Shown: in pieces, positions 45,879 to 54,729 of the stretch
How positions within the stretch are numbered: position 1 is the first letter of the stretch
Layout of the letters: the number at the start of each line of letters is the position of its first letter
NCBI RefSeq assembly: GCF_003019675.1
Contig: NZ_CP028105.1
Span: 1,938,282-2,002,281, forward strand
Source of the DNA: Fusobacterium ulcerans
Lineage (GTDB): Bacteria > Fusobacteriota > Fusobacteriia > Fusobacteriales > Fusobacteriaceae
Reading direction: 5' to 3'
Length of the DNA stretch: 64,000 bases
Translations under genes and position numbers: made by a program
The notes under the pieces: generated by a model
Told to the model about the DNA's origin: nothing
The model's database searches: none
Seen by the model: the letters and a program-made list of their open reading frames with translations, nothing else

Positions 45879-47231
45879 ATGTTTAAAAAAATACTTATCG
45901 CTAATAGAGGAGAGATAGCAGTCAGAATCATAAGAGCAGCAAAAGAACTGGGAATAAAAACAGTTGCTGTATATTCAGAGGCTGATAAAGAAAGTCTTCA
46001 TGTGACTCTTGCAGATGAGGCTGTATGTATAGGAGGAATATCAAGTTCAGAATCATATCTGAAGATACCAAACATAATAGCAGCAGCAGAGATCACAGGT
46101 GCAGATGCTATCCATCCAGGTTATGGATTCCTTTCTGAAAATGCAAGATTTGGAAAAATATGTGAAATGCATAATCTAACTTTCATTGGACCGAGACCTG
46201 AATGTATAATAAAAATGGGAGATAAGGCAACTGCTAGAGCAACTGCTATAGAAAATGGGGTTCCTATAACTAATGGAACTGGAATAATCAAAAGTATTGC
46301 AGAAGCTAAAAAAGAAGTAAATGAAAGAATAACATACCCTGTAATGATCAAAGCCACTGCTGGTGGTGGAGGAAAAGGTATGAGAATTGCCAGAAATGAT
46401 GAAGAATTAGCTGCAAATATAGTAGCTGCTCAAAATGAAGCAGAATCTGCATTTGGAAATCCAGATGTATATATAGAAAAATTTGTAGAAGATCCTAGAC
46501 ACATAGAAATTCAGATAATGGGAGATAAGCATGGAAATGTTATCTATTTAGGTGAAAGAGACTGTTCTATTCAAAGAAGACATCAGAAGCTTATAGAAGA
46601 AGCTCCATCTTTTTCATTACCTTATAATATCAGAAAAGCTATGGGAGAGGCAGCTGTAACTCTTGCTAAAGCTATAAATTATGACTCAGCAGGAACTTTG
46701 GAATTTCTTGTTGATAAAAATAATGATTTCTTCTTTATGGAAATGAATACAAGAGTGCAGGTAGAACATACTGTAACTGAAATGGTAACAGGTGTAGATA
46801 TCATAAAACTTCAAATAAAAGTGGCAGCTGGAGAAAAATTAAACATAGCTCAAGATGACGTTATATTATATGGACACGCTATTGAATGCAGAATTAATGC
46901 TGAAGATCCAGAAAATGATTTTCTTCCATCACCAGGAGTACTTACAAAATATATAGTTCCTGGAGGAAATGGAATAAGAGTAGATTCACATTCGTATCAA
47001 GGATATGAAATCAGTCCTTATTATGATTCAATGATAGGGAAATTAATAGCTTTTGGAATAAACAGAGAGGAAGCTATTGCAAAAATGAAAAGAGCCCTGA
47101 GCGAATATATAATTGAAGGAATAGATACTACTATTCCGTTTCATTTAGAAGTTTTCAACAATGAATTATATCTTGAAGGAAAAACTTCAACTAACTTCAT
47201 AGAAGAGAATTTTTCTAAAAAAAATAATTAA
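45879..47231 (+). CDS. accC: Biotin carboxylase
   Basis: ATP-grasp enzyme that carboxylates biotin on a carrier protein, 450 residues. [32 protein letters not shown], the ATP loop [14 protein letters not shown], and [14 protein letters not shown] with its catalytic residues are all intact. The frame extends upstream to 45849, but AGGAGG at 45864-45869 sets the ATG at 45879. It is paired with an AccB homologue that lacks the biotin lysine, so its true biotin carrier may be encoded elsewhere. Confidence 0.95.
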   Translation: MFKKILIANRGEIAVRIIRAAKELGIKTVAVYSEADKESLHVTLADEAVCIGGISSSESYLKIPNIIAAAEITGADAIHPGYGFLSENARFGKICEMHNLTFIGPRPECIIKMGDKATARATAIENGVPITNGTGIIKSIAEAKKEVNERITYPVMIKATAGGGGKGMRIARNDEELAANIVAAQNEAESAFGNPDVYIEKFVEDPRHIEIQIMGDKHGNVIYLGERDCSIQRRHQKLIEEAPSFSLPYNIRKAMGEAAVTLAKAINYDSAGTLEFLVDKNNDFFFMEMNTRVQVEHTVTEMVTGVDIIKLQIKVAAGEKLNIAQDDVILYGHAIECRINAEDPENDFLPSPGVLTKYIVPGGNGIRVDSHSYQGYEISPYYDSMIGKLIAFGINREEAIAKMKRALSEYIIEGIDTTIPFHLEVFNNELYLEGKTSTNFIEENFSKKNN

Positions 47232-47293
47232 GTGTAGTTTTTTTCAGTAAAATTAGATATAATAGTGTTACATAATACATGGAGGTGTTTTCA

Positions 47294-47674
47294 ATGAATG
47301 AATTAGGAAATATAAGAATAGCTGATGATGTAGTGAAAACAATAGCTGCGAAAGCCGCAGGAGATGTAGAAGGTGTTTACAAACTTGCTGGTGGAGTAGT
47401 AGATGAAGTTAGTAAAATGTTGGGGAAAAAAAGACCAACTAATGGTGTTAAAGTAGAAGTCGGAGAAAAAGAGTGCAGCATCGAAGTATTTGTAATCGTA
47501 GAATTTGGATATCCAATTTCAGAAGTAGCTCACGAAATTCAAAAATCTGTATTAAAAGCAGTATCTGAATTAAGTGGACTAAAAGTTGTTGAAGTGAATG
47601 TATATGTTCAAGATGTAAAAATCAGAACAGAAGGTACTTCTGAAGAAGAGGAAGATACAGAAGAAGGATTATAA
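47294..47674 (+). CDS. Asp23/Gls24 family envelope stress protein (YqhY-like)
   Basis: 126-residue Asp23 (DUF322) protein. ADDVVKTIAAKAAGDVEGVYKLAGG and VFVIVEFGYPISEVAHEIQKSV are family signatures, and the tail is very acidic. In Bacillus the homologue YqhY lies between accBC and nusB and is linked to fatty acid synthesis; the same order is seen here. The frame opens at 47279, but GGAGGTG fits the ATG at 47294. It probably docks on the AmaP protein encoded next. Confidence 0.9.
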   Translation: MNELGNIRIADDVVKTIAAKAAGDVEGVYKLAGGVVDEVSKMLGKKRPTNGVKVEVGEKECSIEVFVIVEFGYPISEVAHEIQKSVLKAVSELSGLKVVEVNVYVQDVKIRTEGTSEEEEDTEEGL

Positions 47675-47679
47675 TATAA

Positions 47680-47701
47680 AGAGGCGTCTCAAAGCGCCTC
47701 T
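47680..47701 (+). terminator. Hairpin between the asp23-type and amaP-type genes
   Basis: AGAGGCG pairs with CGCCTCT around an eight-base loop. The following bases (AAACTTTTATT) are only partly T-rich, so it may be a partial terminator or a processing site giving more Asp23 than AmaP. Confidence 0.65.
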
Positions 47702-47727
47702 AAACTTTTATTAAAGGTGGTATTATT

Positions 47728-48246
47728 ATGACTAATAAATTTCTTTTTTTTCTGGGGTGGATAGGAATATTTATACTATCAATCACTGGAATAGTATGTA
47801 TTGTAATGCCGGATTTTATTGTAAAATTTAATCCATTGGATTCGACAAAAACTAATGTTGCTATTGTTGTTATATGTGTAGCGTACTTTCTGCTTTGTAT
47901 CTTAAAGCTTTTCTCTATGTTTGAAAAAACTGGGGACTATGAAATAAAAACAGAAAATGGGAAAGTAACTATATCAGCAGCTTCTGTTACAAATTTTGTA
48001 AAAGAAATGCTTTCTAGAGATAAAGATGTAGAAGGAGTTAAAGTTTTTACAGGAAAAAGAGGAAGAAAATTCTTTGTAAAAATAAAACTTGATATGCTTA
48101 CAGATGGAAATATTGCTGAAAAGACTGCTTCTATTCAAGATGGATTGAGAAAAAGATTAGCTGATAAGATGGGACTGGAAGTTGATACTGTAGAAGTACA
48201 AATTTCTAAACTGTCAATAAAATCTCAAGATACTTCAGAAGAATAG
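47728..48246 (+). CDS. amaP: AmaP-like alkaline shock protein membrane anchor
   Basis: 172-residue protein with two N-terminal transmembrane segments (FFLGWIGIFILSITGIVCIV and VAIVVICVAYFLLCILKLF) followed by an Asp23-like cytoplasmic domain. This is the layout of Staphylococcus AmaP, which anchors Asp23 to the membrane. It lies between the asp23-type gene and a DUF2273 gene, the usual partners. AGGTGG precedes it. Confidence 0.85.
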   Translation: MTNKFLFFLGWIGIFILSITGIVCIVMPDFIVKFNPLDSTKTNVAIVVICVAYFLLCILKLFSMFEKTGDYEIKTENGKVTISAASVTNFVKEMLSRDKDVEGVKVFTGKRGRKFFVKIKLDMLTDGNIAEKTASIQDGLRKRLADKMGLEVDTVEVQISKLSIKSQDTSEE

Positions 48247-48258
48247 AGGTGATCATAT

Positions 48259-48483
48259 ATGTTAGCTGAAATGCTTGAAAAGTTGTTAGTGTCCCTTGTA
48301 AATAACTGGAAAAAATATCTAGGATGTTTTATAGGATTTGTTTTAGGGATTCTCCTTGTAGAATATGGTCTGCCTAAAACGGTTTTTATAATAGTTCTAA
48401 GTATTGTAGGATATAAAATGGGAGATACAACACTTATAAAAAAATTAAAAAAATTTATATTAGAGAAAATAAAAGAGGATTAG
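48259..48483 (+). CDS. DUF2273 family small membrane protein
   Basis: 74-residue protein with two hydrophobic segments (LGCFIGFVLGILLVEYGL and TVFIIVLSIVGYKMG) and a basic C-terminal tail. DUF2273 genes regularly stand next to asp23 and amaP, so it is probably part of the same envelope stress membrane assembly. AGGTGATC lies before the ATG, and nusB starts 12 bases after its stop. Confidence 0.87.
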   Translation: MLAEMLEKLLVSLVNNWKKYLGCFIGFVLGILLVEYGLPKTVFIIVLSIVGYKMGDTTLIKKLKKFILEKIKED

Positions 48484-48495
48484 AAAGGAAATTTA

Positions 48496-48894
48496 ATGAG
48501 TAGAAGATTAGCGAGGGAAGAGTTATTTAAATTAGTATTTGAAGGAGAAATAAAAGAGGAAAATACTAAGGATATATTGGAAAGTTATTTGAAGAGAGAA
48601 GAAGTTCTTCAAAATGAAAATGAGATAACTTTTATTAAAAAATATATGAATGGAATAGCTGAAAATAATGATAGGATCTTAAAAACAATAGAAGAAAAGA
48701 TAACAGGATGGAGCTTTGAAAGAATAGGTAATGTAGAAAAAGCTCTTTTAAAAATTTCTGTTTATGAGATCTTATGTGAAGACACACCTCACGAAATAGT
48801 TATAAATGAAGCAGTAGAGCTTGCAAAAATGTATGGAGATGAAAAAACATCTGAATTCATAAATGGAGTTCTAGCTAAGGTAGTTAATAGCTAA
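48496..48894 (+). CDS. nusB: Transcription antitermination factor NusB
   Basis: 132-residue all-helical RNA-binding protein that acts with NusE in ribosomal RNA antitermination. SRRLAREELFKLVFEGE at the start, WSFERIGNVEKALLKISVYEIL and EIVINEAVELAKMYGDEKTSEFINGVLAKV at the end are the conserved blocks. It is the last gene of the acc-asp23-nusB series and is followed by a strong terminator. Confidence 0.95.
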   Translation: MSRRLAREELFKLVFEGEIKEENTKDILESYLKREEVLQNENEITFIKKYMNGIAENNDRILKTIEEKITGWSFERIGNVEKALLKISVYEILCEDTPHEIVINEAVELAKMYGDEKTSEFINGVLAKVVNS

Positions 48895-48914
48895 ATACTG
48901 GAAATGAAATCAAG

Positions 48915-48940
48915 ACAGCCGTTTTTACGGCTGTTTTTTT
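48915..48940 (+). terminator. Intrinsic terminator of nusB
   Basis: ACAGCCGT pairs perfectly with ACGGCTGT around a short T loop and is followed by eight T residues. Confidence 0.95.
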
Positions 48941-48973
48941 TATCTAAATATAAATGAGGAACAGAGGCTGTTG

Positions 48974-49027
48974 AACCAAGAGTAGTCATAAAAGCAACTC
49001 TTGGTTGATAGAATGATATATTATAAT
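48974..49027 (+). promoter_or_regulatory. Inverted repeat and -10 box before the unknown membrane protein gene
   Basis: AACCAAGAGT (48974-48983) and ACTCTTGGTT (48997-49006) are perfect inverted repeats with a 13-base gap. No T run follows. The right arm overlaps the position of a -35 for TATAAT at 49022-49027. It may be an operator controlling the gene at 49075. Confidence 0.45.
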
Positions 49028-49074
49028 ATGGTAAAATCATAAAAGATGAGCAAAATGATATAGAAAGGGGAAAT

Positions 49075-49779
49075 ATGATAGAACTAGAAAAGCACCCAGT
49101 TGAAACAGAAGCTGGGGATCAATTTAGAGAATGTATTATAATGACAGCTTTAAAAAATTCGAGATTAAAAATGAGAGAGCTTTTAGAAATGAGTCGGGAA
49201 ATAGGCTTTTTAATAGATGAACCTCAACATGAAGATTACTTTGATCCTTTTGCTATTATGTTGGCAGAACTATTTACAGAGTATCAAGAATATGGAAGAT
49301 TTCCTAATTGGACATATAATATGGATGATGTCAAAGAATTTGTTATAGATAAGGAGGCTAAAGATTTTCTTTTACAGACTCTTGATGATATTTATAATGA
49401 AAGTAAAATAGAAGGAAGAGAAAGAGAAATTTGTATTCAATGGCAGAAAACAGAAATGACAGAAATATGGAAAAGACATTTAGAATCTTTGATATCTTCA
49501 TTAAGAAAGTCTATTCCTTATAAAGAAACAGAAGAGGAAATAATTGAAAGAAAAAAGAAAGAAGAAAAAGAAAATAAATCTGGAAAGGGAATAATTTTAT
49601 TTTTTGTATTGATGTTTGGAATTATATTAGCAATGGGGGTCTATATATTATTCAACTCAATATTACTTTTAAAAACAGGAAAAATTTTACAAGGGACAGT
49701 AGCGTTATTGTTTTCTGTAATAACTTTATTTTTTTCAGGAAAATTATTTTTAGGATTTTTTAAGGGTTTGTTTAAATAA
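49075..49779 (+). CDS. Unknown membrane-anchored protein
   Basis: 234 residues, not recognised. About 160 residues of acidic, helical, probably cytoplasmic sequence, rich in glutamate and tryptophan (for example FPNWTYNMDD and WQKTEMTEIWKRHL), are followed by a charged linker (ERKKKEEKENKSGKG). Two hydrophobic segments end the protein (IILFFVLMFGIILAMGVYIL and GTVALLFSVITLFFSGKLFLG). The arrangement looks like a soluble sensor or effector head tied to the membrane. It has its own promoter with an inverted repeat and precedes a tiny membrane peptide gene. Confidence 0.65.
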   Translation: MIELEKHPVETEAGDQFRECIIMTALKNSRLKMRELLEMSREIGFLIDEPQHEDYFDPFAIMLAELFTEYQEYGRFPNWTYNMDDVKEFVIDKEAKDFLLQTLDDIYNESKIEGREREICIQWQKTEMTEIWKRHLESLISSLRKSIPYKETEEEIIERKKKEEKENKSGKGIILFFVLMFGIILAMGVYILFNSILLLKTGKILQGTVALLFSVITLFFSGKLFLGFFKGLFK

Positions 49780-49807
49780 GAAAGAATAATAATACAGGGG
49801 GAGAAAG

Positions 49808-49927
49808 ATGGTTAAAAATGTACACATAGGAAGAATTTATAGAAAAAAGATAAAATCCAGAATAAAAATAATTACTATCCTAGTAATAGTATTAGGAGCA
49901 ATAGTATTATATTGCAGATATAAATAA
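49808..49927 (+). CDS. Small single-pass membrane peptide, 39 residues
   Basis: The frame begins MVKNVHIGRIYRKKIKSRIK, a very basic stretch, then ITILVIVLGAIVLY, one membrane helix, and ends CRYK. GGGGGAG lies before the ATG at the correct distance, and the gene follows the unknown membrane protein after 28 bases. Small, basic, single-helix peptides like this are often regulators of a larger membrane partner or toxins. No function can be assigned. The good ribosome binding site supports it being real. Confidence 0.5.
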   Translation: MVKNVHIGRIYRKKIKSRIKIITILVIVLGAIVLYCRYK

Positions 49928-50040
49928 ATTTTATAAAATAAAAGGTTGAAAGAATAAATTATCATTACTATTAAAATATTTTAAAATAAAGTATAATATA
50001 TTCAAAGTAGTTTTATGATTAATAGAAAAGAGGGATATAA

Positions 50041-50511
50041 ATGAGAAAAATAATGTTTGCAATATTCATATTTTCTTTGAGTATAATAGCTGTAGCTGTC
50101 AGTGGAAAAGTAATCAGAGTATCTGATGGAGATACTATTTTAATTCAGTCTGGAAGTCAAAAGATAAGAGTAAGAATGTATGGAATAGATGCTCCTGAAT
50201 TAAAACAGAAATATGGAGAGGAATCTAAAAAATATTTAGAAAAAAGAATAATGGATAAAAATGTTGATATAAAAGTAATAAATCAAGATCAATATGGAAG
50301 AAAAGTAGGAAAAGTATTTTATAAAAATAAAGATATAAATTTAGAAATGTTGGAAACAGGAAATGCATGGTTTTATGAGTATCATGCTAAACATGAAAAA
50401 GATTATAGAAAAGCGTTTAAAAATGCTAAGGAACAAAAATTAGGATTATGGAAGGATAAAAATCCACAAAATCCTAGAAACTTTAGATTAGATCATAGAA
50501 GAGAGGGCTAG
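50041..50511 (+). CDS. Secreted thermonuclease family protein (SNase-like)
   Basis: 156-residue nuclease with an N-terminal signal segment (FAIFIFSLSIIAVAVSG), so it is exported or membrane-tethered. The OB-fold nuclease signatures are VSDGDTILI, VRMYGIDAPELKQ with the catalytic arginine, EESKKYLEKRI with the glutamate, and DQYGRKVGKVFY with the second arginine. The usual PxxFR ending is present as NPRNFR. It ends four bases before the M32 peptidase gene, giving a likely shared message. Expected activity is calcium-dependent cleavage of DNA and RNA. Confidence 0.9.
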   Translation: MRKIMFAIFIFSLSIIAVAVSGKVIRVSDGDTILIQSGSQKIRVRMYGIDAPELKQKYGEESKKYLEKRIMDKNVDIKVINQDQYGRKVGKVFYKNKDINLEMLETGNAWFYEYHAKHEKDYRKAFKNAKEQKLGLWKDKNPQNPRNFRLDHRREG

Positions 50512-50515
50512 AAAC

Positions 50516-52015
50516 ATGAAAAAAGAAGTGAAAAGATTTAGAGAACTGATTAAAGAGAAAAAACTTATTGATTCATCGCTGGGAATACTACAATGGGACT
50601 TGGAGACAACTACTCCAAGAAAAGGAAAGGAGCTCCTTTCTGAAATGGTAGGATACCTAAGTATGAAAAGTTATGATATAGTTACTTCAGAAGAGTTCTT
50701 GAACCTTGTAAAATTTTTAAAAGCAAATGAGAAGGAATTGGATGATATTCAAAGAAAAGAAATAGATGATATGGCAGAAGAGATAGAAAAGATAAGTAAA
50801 ATACCTCCTCATGAATATCAGGAATATTCAGAATTGGCTGCTAAAACCCAAGGAGTATGGGAAGAGGCAAAAGCTAAAAATGATTTTAGTATGTTTAAAG
50901 AAAATTTAAAAAAGATATTTGAATTTAATATAAAATTTGCAGAATATCAAGGAAAGAAAGACAAAAAAATATATGATATAATTTTAGATGAATATGAAAA
51001 AGGAATGGATACAGAAAAATTAGATGAATTTTTTAGTGCATTGAGGGGAGAAATAGTCCCTCTTCTAAAAAAGATAATGGAAAAAAATAAAAATAGTAAA
51101 ATATCTTGTATAAATAGAACAGTAAATATTGATGAGCAGAAAAAATTTAATAGATTTTTGAGTGAATATTTGGGATTTGATTTTAACAGAGGAGTAACAG
51201 CTGAAAGTGAACATCCTTTTACACTGAATTTGGATAAGAATGATGTAAGGCTGACTACTAAATATATAGAGAATGCACCTTTCTCTTCAATATTCAGTAC
51301 TATTCATGAAACAGGACATGGAATATATGAACAGCAAGTGGGAGATGACTTGCAGGGAACTACTTTAGCTACTGGGGGTTCTATGGGATTACATGAATCT
51401 CAGTCAAGATTTTATGAAAATATGATAGGAAGAAGCATGAGTTTCTGGAAAGGAATATATGATAAGAATATAGATGTATTTCCAGTTCTTAAAGAGATAA
51501 ATATAGATGAACTTTATAGAGAAATAAATAGAGTAGAACCTTCTTTTATAAGAACAGAGGCAGATGAACTTACATATTCACTTCATATAATGATAAGATA
51601 TGAAATAGAAAAAGGAATAATCAATGGAGAAATAGAAATCGATGATCTTCCAGAAGTATGGAATAAAAAGATGGAGGAATATCTGGGAGTAGTACCAGAG
51701 ACAGATAGAGATGGAGTATTGCAGGATGTTCACTGGGCATGCGGACTTATAGGATATTTTCCATCTTATGCACTTGGAAATGTATACGCAGCTCAACTAT
51801 ATAATACTATGAAAAAGGATATGGATGTAAATTCTCATCTTGAAAATGGTAAGCTGGATAGAATAAAAGGATGGCTGAGAGACAGAATACATATTTATGG
51901 AAAATTGAGAGAAACAGCTGAACTTATTCAAGAGATAACAGGAGAGGAACTTGAACCAAAATACTATATAGAATATTTAAAAGAAAAGTATTCAAAAATA
52001 TATGATCTTGATTAA
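50516..52015 (+). CDS. Carboxypeptidase, M32 family
   Basis: Metallocarboxypeptidase of 499 residues, normal for thermostable carboxypeptidase 1. The zinc site HETGHG (histidines at about 264 and 268) and the third ligand in HESQSRFYENMIGRS are intact, as is the C-terminal block RIHIYGKLRETAELI. It removes C-terminal amino acids from peptides in the cytoplasm, fitting an amino-acid fermenting lifestyle. It starts four bases after the nuclease gene. Confidence 0.94.
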   Translation: MKKEVKRFRELIKEKKLIDSSLGILQWDLETTTPRKGKELLSEMVGYLSMKSYDIVTSEEFLNLVKFLKANEKELDDIQRKEIDDMAEEIEKISKIPPHEYQEYSELAAKTQGVWEEAKAKNDFSMFKENLKKIFEFNIKFAEYQGKKDKKIYDIILDEYEKGMDTEKLDEFFSALRGEIVPLLKKIMEKNKNSKISCINRTVNIDEQKKFNRFLSEYLGFDFNRGVTAESEHPFTLNLDKNDVRLTTKYIENAPFSSIFSTIHETGHGIYEQQVGDDLQGTTLATGGSMGLHESQSRFYENMIGRSMSFWKGIYDKNIDVFPVLKEINIDELYREINRVEPSFIRTEADELTYSLHIMIRYEIEKGIINGEIEIDDLPEVWNKKMEEYLGVVPETDRDGVLQDVHWACGLIGYFPSYALGNVYAAQLYNTMKKDMDVNSHLENGKLDRIKGWLRDRIHIYGKLRETAELIQEITGEELEPKYYIEYLKEKYSKIYDLD

Positions 52016-52034
52016 ACAACAGGAGGGGAAGCAT

Positions 52035-53894
52035 TTGAAAAGACTAAGAAAGATTTATTTGATTATAGCTGTATTTTTCACAGTTTTTTCGGTTATATTT
52101 TCAGCACCATCATATAGGATAGACAGTCTGGATATAACAGCTAAAATACAGGAAGATGGATCAGTGGTTATTGAAGAGATAGCTTTGTATAATGCCAGTG
52201 AAATAAATGGAGTATTATATAATATTGATGCTAAAGGATATGGGAAATTACAGTCTCTGGAAGTATTTTATGAAAAAAATGGAGAGTTTGTTTCAGCTGT
52301 AAATGATAGAGGGACAGCTTCAGGAATGTACACAGTGTCAGTAAGTGACGAGCTCTATAAGATAAAACTTTATTCTCCTATGAGAAATGAAAAAAGATAT
52401 TTTGGCTTCAGGTATGTTCTTCCTAGAGGAGTAACTGTATATGAGGATATAGCTCAATTTAATAGGAAAATGGTAGGAAGAGGCTGGCAGAACAGTATAA
52501 GAGACGTTTCTGTAAAAGTGATCCTTCCTAAAGAGGCAGATAAAGATAAAATACATGCTTTTGGACATGGACCTCTCACAGGTAATATTGAAATATTAAA
52601 TGGAAGAGAAATATTTTTCACATTGAAAAATTATAGACCAGGAGAGTTTGTTGAAACAAATATACTTTTTCCAAAAGAGATAGTAAGTAAAATAAATCCA
52701 AGCTATGTTAAAAAAACAAAAGGTTATGACAGTATCATGGCTATGGAAGGGAAACTAGCTGAAGAATCTAACAGAGAAAGAGACAGAGCAGTAAGAGGAA
52801 TGATATTAGGCAGAGTTGTTTTCTTTGGAGGAGTAGCATGGTGGCTGTTCTTGATGGTATTTATTTATCTGAAAAATGGTAAAAAATATAAAGTGATCAA
52901 TCCTTATGGAGAGTATTTTAGAGAGCTTCCAGATGATTATACTCCAGCTGTAGCAGGAACATTAGTATCAAGAAAAATGTATCCAGCTCCAACACACCTT
53001 TTTGCTACTGTAATGGATTTAGTGAGAAAAGATTATTTAGAAATGGAAGAAATAAATGAAGTTAATTCTAAAGGAAAAAGTATTAAAAAAACTATATTGA
53101 AAAAAGTAAGAGAAGTAACTTCAGAATTAAAAGATTATGAAAAATTAGTTTTTAAATGGTATATAAATGAACTTGGAGATGGAGAAAAAGTAGTTTTGGA
53201 AGATGTGGAAAAATATGTTTCTAAAAATCTTACAAATGCTAAGAAATTTAATGCTAATTTTGAAAAATGGAAAACATTGGTATATACTGATATGCTTTCT
53301 AAGGGATTAAAGCAAGATAAAAGAAATAAACTAGCTGTAACTCTCGGGGTTATAACAGGAATACTTTTATTTATTGGAGGAATGATTCTTATAGTTATAT
53401 TCCAGGATCCTAAATTTATGCTGTTTAATTTCTTAGGAATACCATTAATAGTATTTTCAGTAGCAGTAAACAGACCAAGCAAAGAAAAAGAGGAAGCTTA
53501 TTCAAGATGGAAAGCTTTTAAGAAATTCCTTGTAGATTACAGTAATTTAGAAGAGGCGAAGTTAGCTTCAATACATTTGTGGGAACATTATTTTGTATAT
53601 GCAATAGCTCTTGGAGTAGCTGAGAAGGTAGCAGCAGGATACAAGAAAATAGCTGCACTAAGAGGAGAAGATGTTGTAAATCTGAGAGTTGGAAGAAATA
53701 GAATGTCTCTTATGAATACATATCTTTACAGCAGAGCTTTCAGAACTATGGAAAGTTCAACAGTAAAAGCAGCAGCTCGTTCTATGAGTGAAGTTGCAAA
53801 ATCTACAAGATCTTCTTCAAGCGGCAGCGGCGGTGGATTCAGCAGAGGATCTTCTGGCGGCGGTGGAGGCCGTGGTGGTGGAGGAGCATTCTAA
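52035..53894 (+). CDS. DUF2207 domain membrane protein with glycine-rich tail
   Basis: 619-residue exported membrane protein. A signal segment (IYLIIAVFFTVFSVIFSA) is followed by a long extracytoplasmic DUF2207 domain (DITAKIQEDGSVVIEE), a transmembrane helix near residue 260, a cytoplasmic region, two further helices near 440-480, and an extremely glycine/serine-rich end. An ATG at 52002 overlaps the peptidase gene, but AGGAGGGG points to the TTG at 52035. It is followed by lemA, a usual neighbour. The glycine tail uses GGC and GGT codons rarely seen elsewhere here. Confidence 0.85.
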   Translation: MKRLRKIYLIIAVFFTVFSVIFSAPSYRIDSLDITAKIQEDGSVVIEEIALYNASEINGVLYNIDAKGYGKLQSLEVFYEKNGEFVSAVNDRGTASGMYTVSVSDELYKIKLYSPMRNEKRYFGFRYVLPRGVTVYEDIAQFNRKMVGRGWQNSIRDVSVKVILPKEADKDKIHAFGHGPLTGNIEILNGREIFFTLKNYRPGEFVETNILFPKEIVSKINPSYVKKTKGYDSIMAMEGKLAEESNRERDRAVRGMILGRVVFFGGVAWWLFLMVFIYLKNGKKYKVINPYGEYFRELPDDYTPAVAGTLVSRKMYPAPTHLFATVMDLVRKDYLEMEEINEVNSKGKSIKKTILKKVREVTSELKDYEKLVFKWYINELGDGEKVVLEDVEKYVSKNLTNAKKFNANFEKWKTLVYTDMLSKGLKQDKRNKLAVTLGVITGILLFIGGMILIVIFQDPKFMLFNFLGIPLIVFSVAVNRPSKEKEEAYSRWKAFKKFLVDYSNLEEAKLASIHLWEHYFVYAIALGVAEKVAAGYKKIAALRGEDVVNLRVGRNRMSLMNTYLYSRAFRTMESSTVKAAARSMSEVAKSTRSSSSGSGGGFSRGSSGGGGGRGGGGAF

Positions 53895-53934
53895 TAGAGA
53901 AAGCTTTATAAAAAAATATAAAAGGAGTGAGAAT

Positions 53935-54477
53935 ATGCTGTTTCTTATAATTGTAATTGTTTTATTAGTTCTTTTAACTGTGTCTTATCAAAATAAATTT
54001 GTCAAACTTCATGAAAGAGTAAAAAACTCTTGGAGCCAGATAGATGTCCAGCTTCAAAAAAGAGTGGATTTAATTCCTAACTTAGTGGAAACTGTAAAAG
54101 GATATGCAACACATGAGAAAGAAACACTGGATGCTGTAATTTCAGCAAGAACTCGTTATACAACTGCTTCTACAGTGGATGAAAAAATGAAGGCCAGTGG
54201 AGAGTTAAGTGGTCTTTTAAGCAGATTGATGATGGTATCAGAAAGCTATCCTGATCTTAAAGCAAATGTTAATTTTATGGATCTACAAAAACAGCTGAAA
54301 GATATAGAAGATAAAATAGGTTATGCCCGTCAATTTTATAATGACACTGTTACATCATATAACCAGAGTATAAAAATGATACCTGGAAGTATTTTTGCAG
54401 GAATCTTTAAATTTACAGAAGAGCCTTTATTTAAAGCTGATGAAGGAGCAAAAGAGGCACCTAAAGTTAAGTTTTAA
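53935..54477 (+). CDS. lemA: LemA family protein
   Basis: 180-residue protein with one N-terminal transmembrane helix (FLIIVIVLLVLLTVSYQNK) and a helical-bundle domain. VKNSWSQIDVQLQKRVDLIPNLVETVKGYA and the C-terminal RQFYNDTVTSYNQ block are the family hallmarks. The frame extends upstream into the DUF2207 gene, but AAAGGAG and the membrane helix place the start at 53935. LemA and DUF2207 (or TPM) proteins commonly form one operon. The molecular role is unknown. Confidence 0.92.
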   Translation: MLFLIIVIVLLVLLTVSYQNKFVKLHERVKNSWSQIDVQLQKRVDLIPNLVETVKGYATHEKETLDAVISARTRYTTASTVDEKMKASGELSGLLSRLMMVSESYPDLKANVNFMDLQKQLKDIEDKIGYARQFYNDTVTSYNQSIKMIPGSIFAGIFKFTEEPLFKADEGAKEAPKVKF

Positions 54478-54500
54478 ATTTAAGAAGAAAAAATCAAGAC

Positions 54501-54562
54501 AACTTTCTTTATAAAATACGGTTTAATTCTAATGAATCGTTGATTATAAAGGAAGTTTTTTT
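54501..54562 (+). terminator. Intrinsic terminator after lemA
   Basis: AACTTTCTTTATAA pairs with TTATAAAGGAAGTT, with additional pairing inside, and seven T residues follow. Confidence 0.88.
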
Positions 54563-54652
54563 ATTATTGTTTTTTAATTTCTATCTAGAGAAATAAAGAA
54601 TATTACATAAGTAAAAAATAGCTGTTATTTTGTAATAGGATACTATATATAG

Positions 54653-54681
54653 TTGACTTTGAGAGGTAAAAGGAATAGTAT
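54653..54681 (+). promoter_or_regulatory. Promoter of the first 2HCT transporter gene
   Basis: TTGACT at 54653-54658 and TAGTAT at 54676-54681 with a 17-base spacer. The spacer matches that of the second copy at 56160-56188. Confidence 0.75.
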
Positions 54682-54729
54682 AGAATATATCTACAACAAT
54701 AAAATTTATCAGTACTAGGAAGGTTTATT

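Noticed and set aside
53788-53934. Upstream extension of the LemA frame into the DUF2207 gene
   Set aside because: The extension would put 49 low-complexity residues before a clear N-terminal membrane helix, and AAAGGAG lies just before the ATG at 53935.
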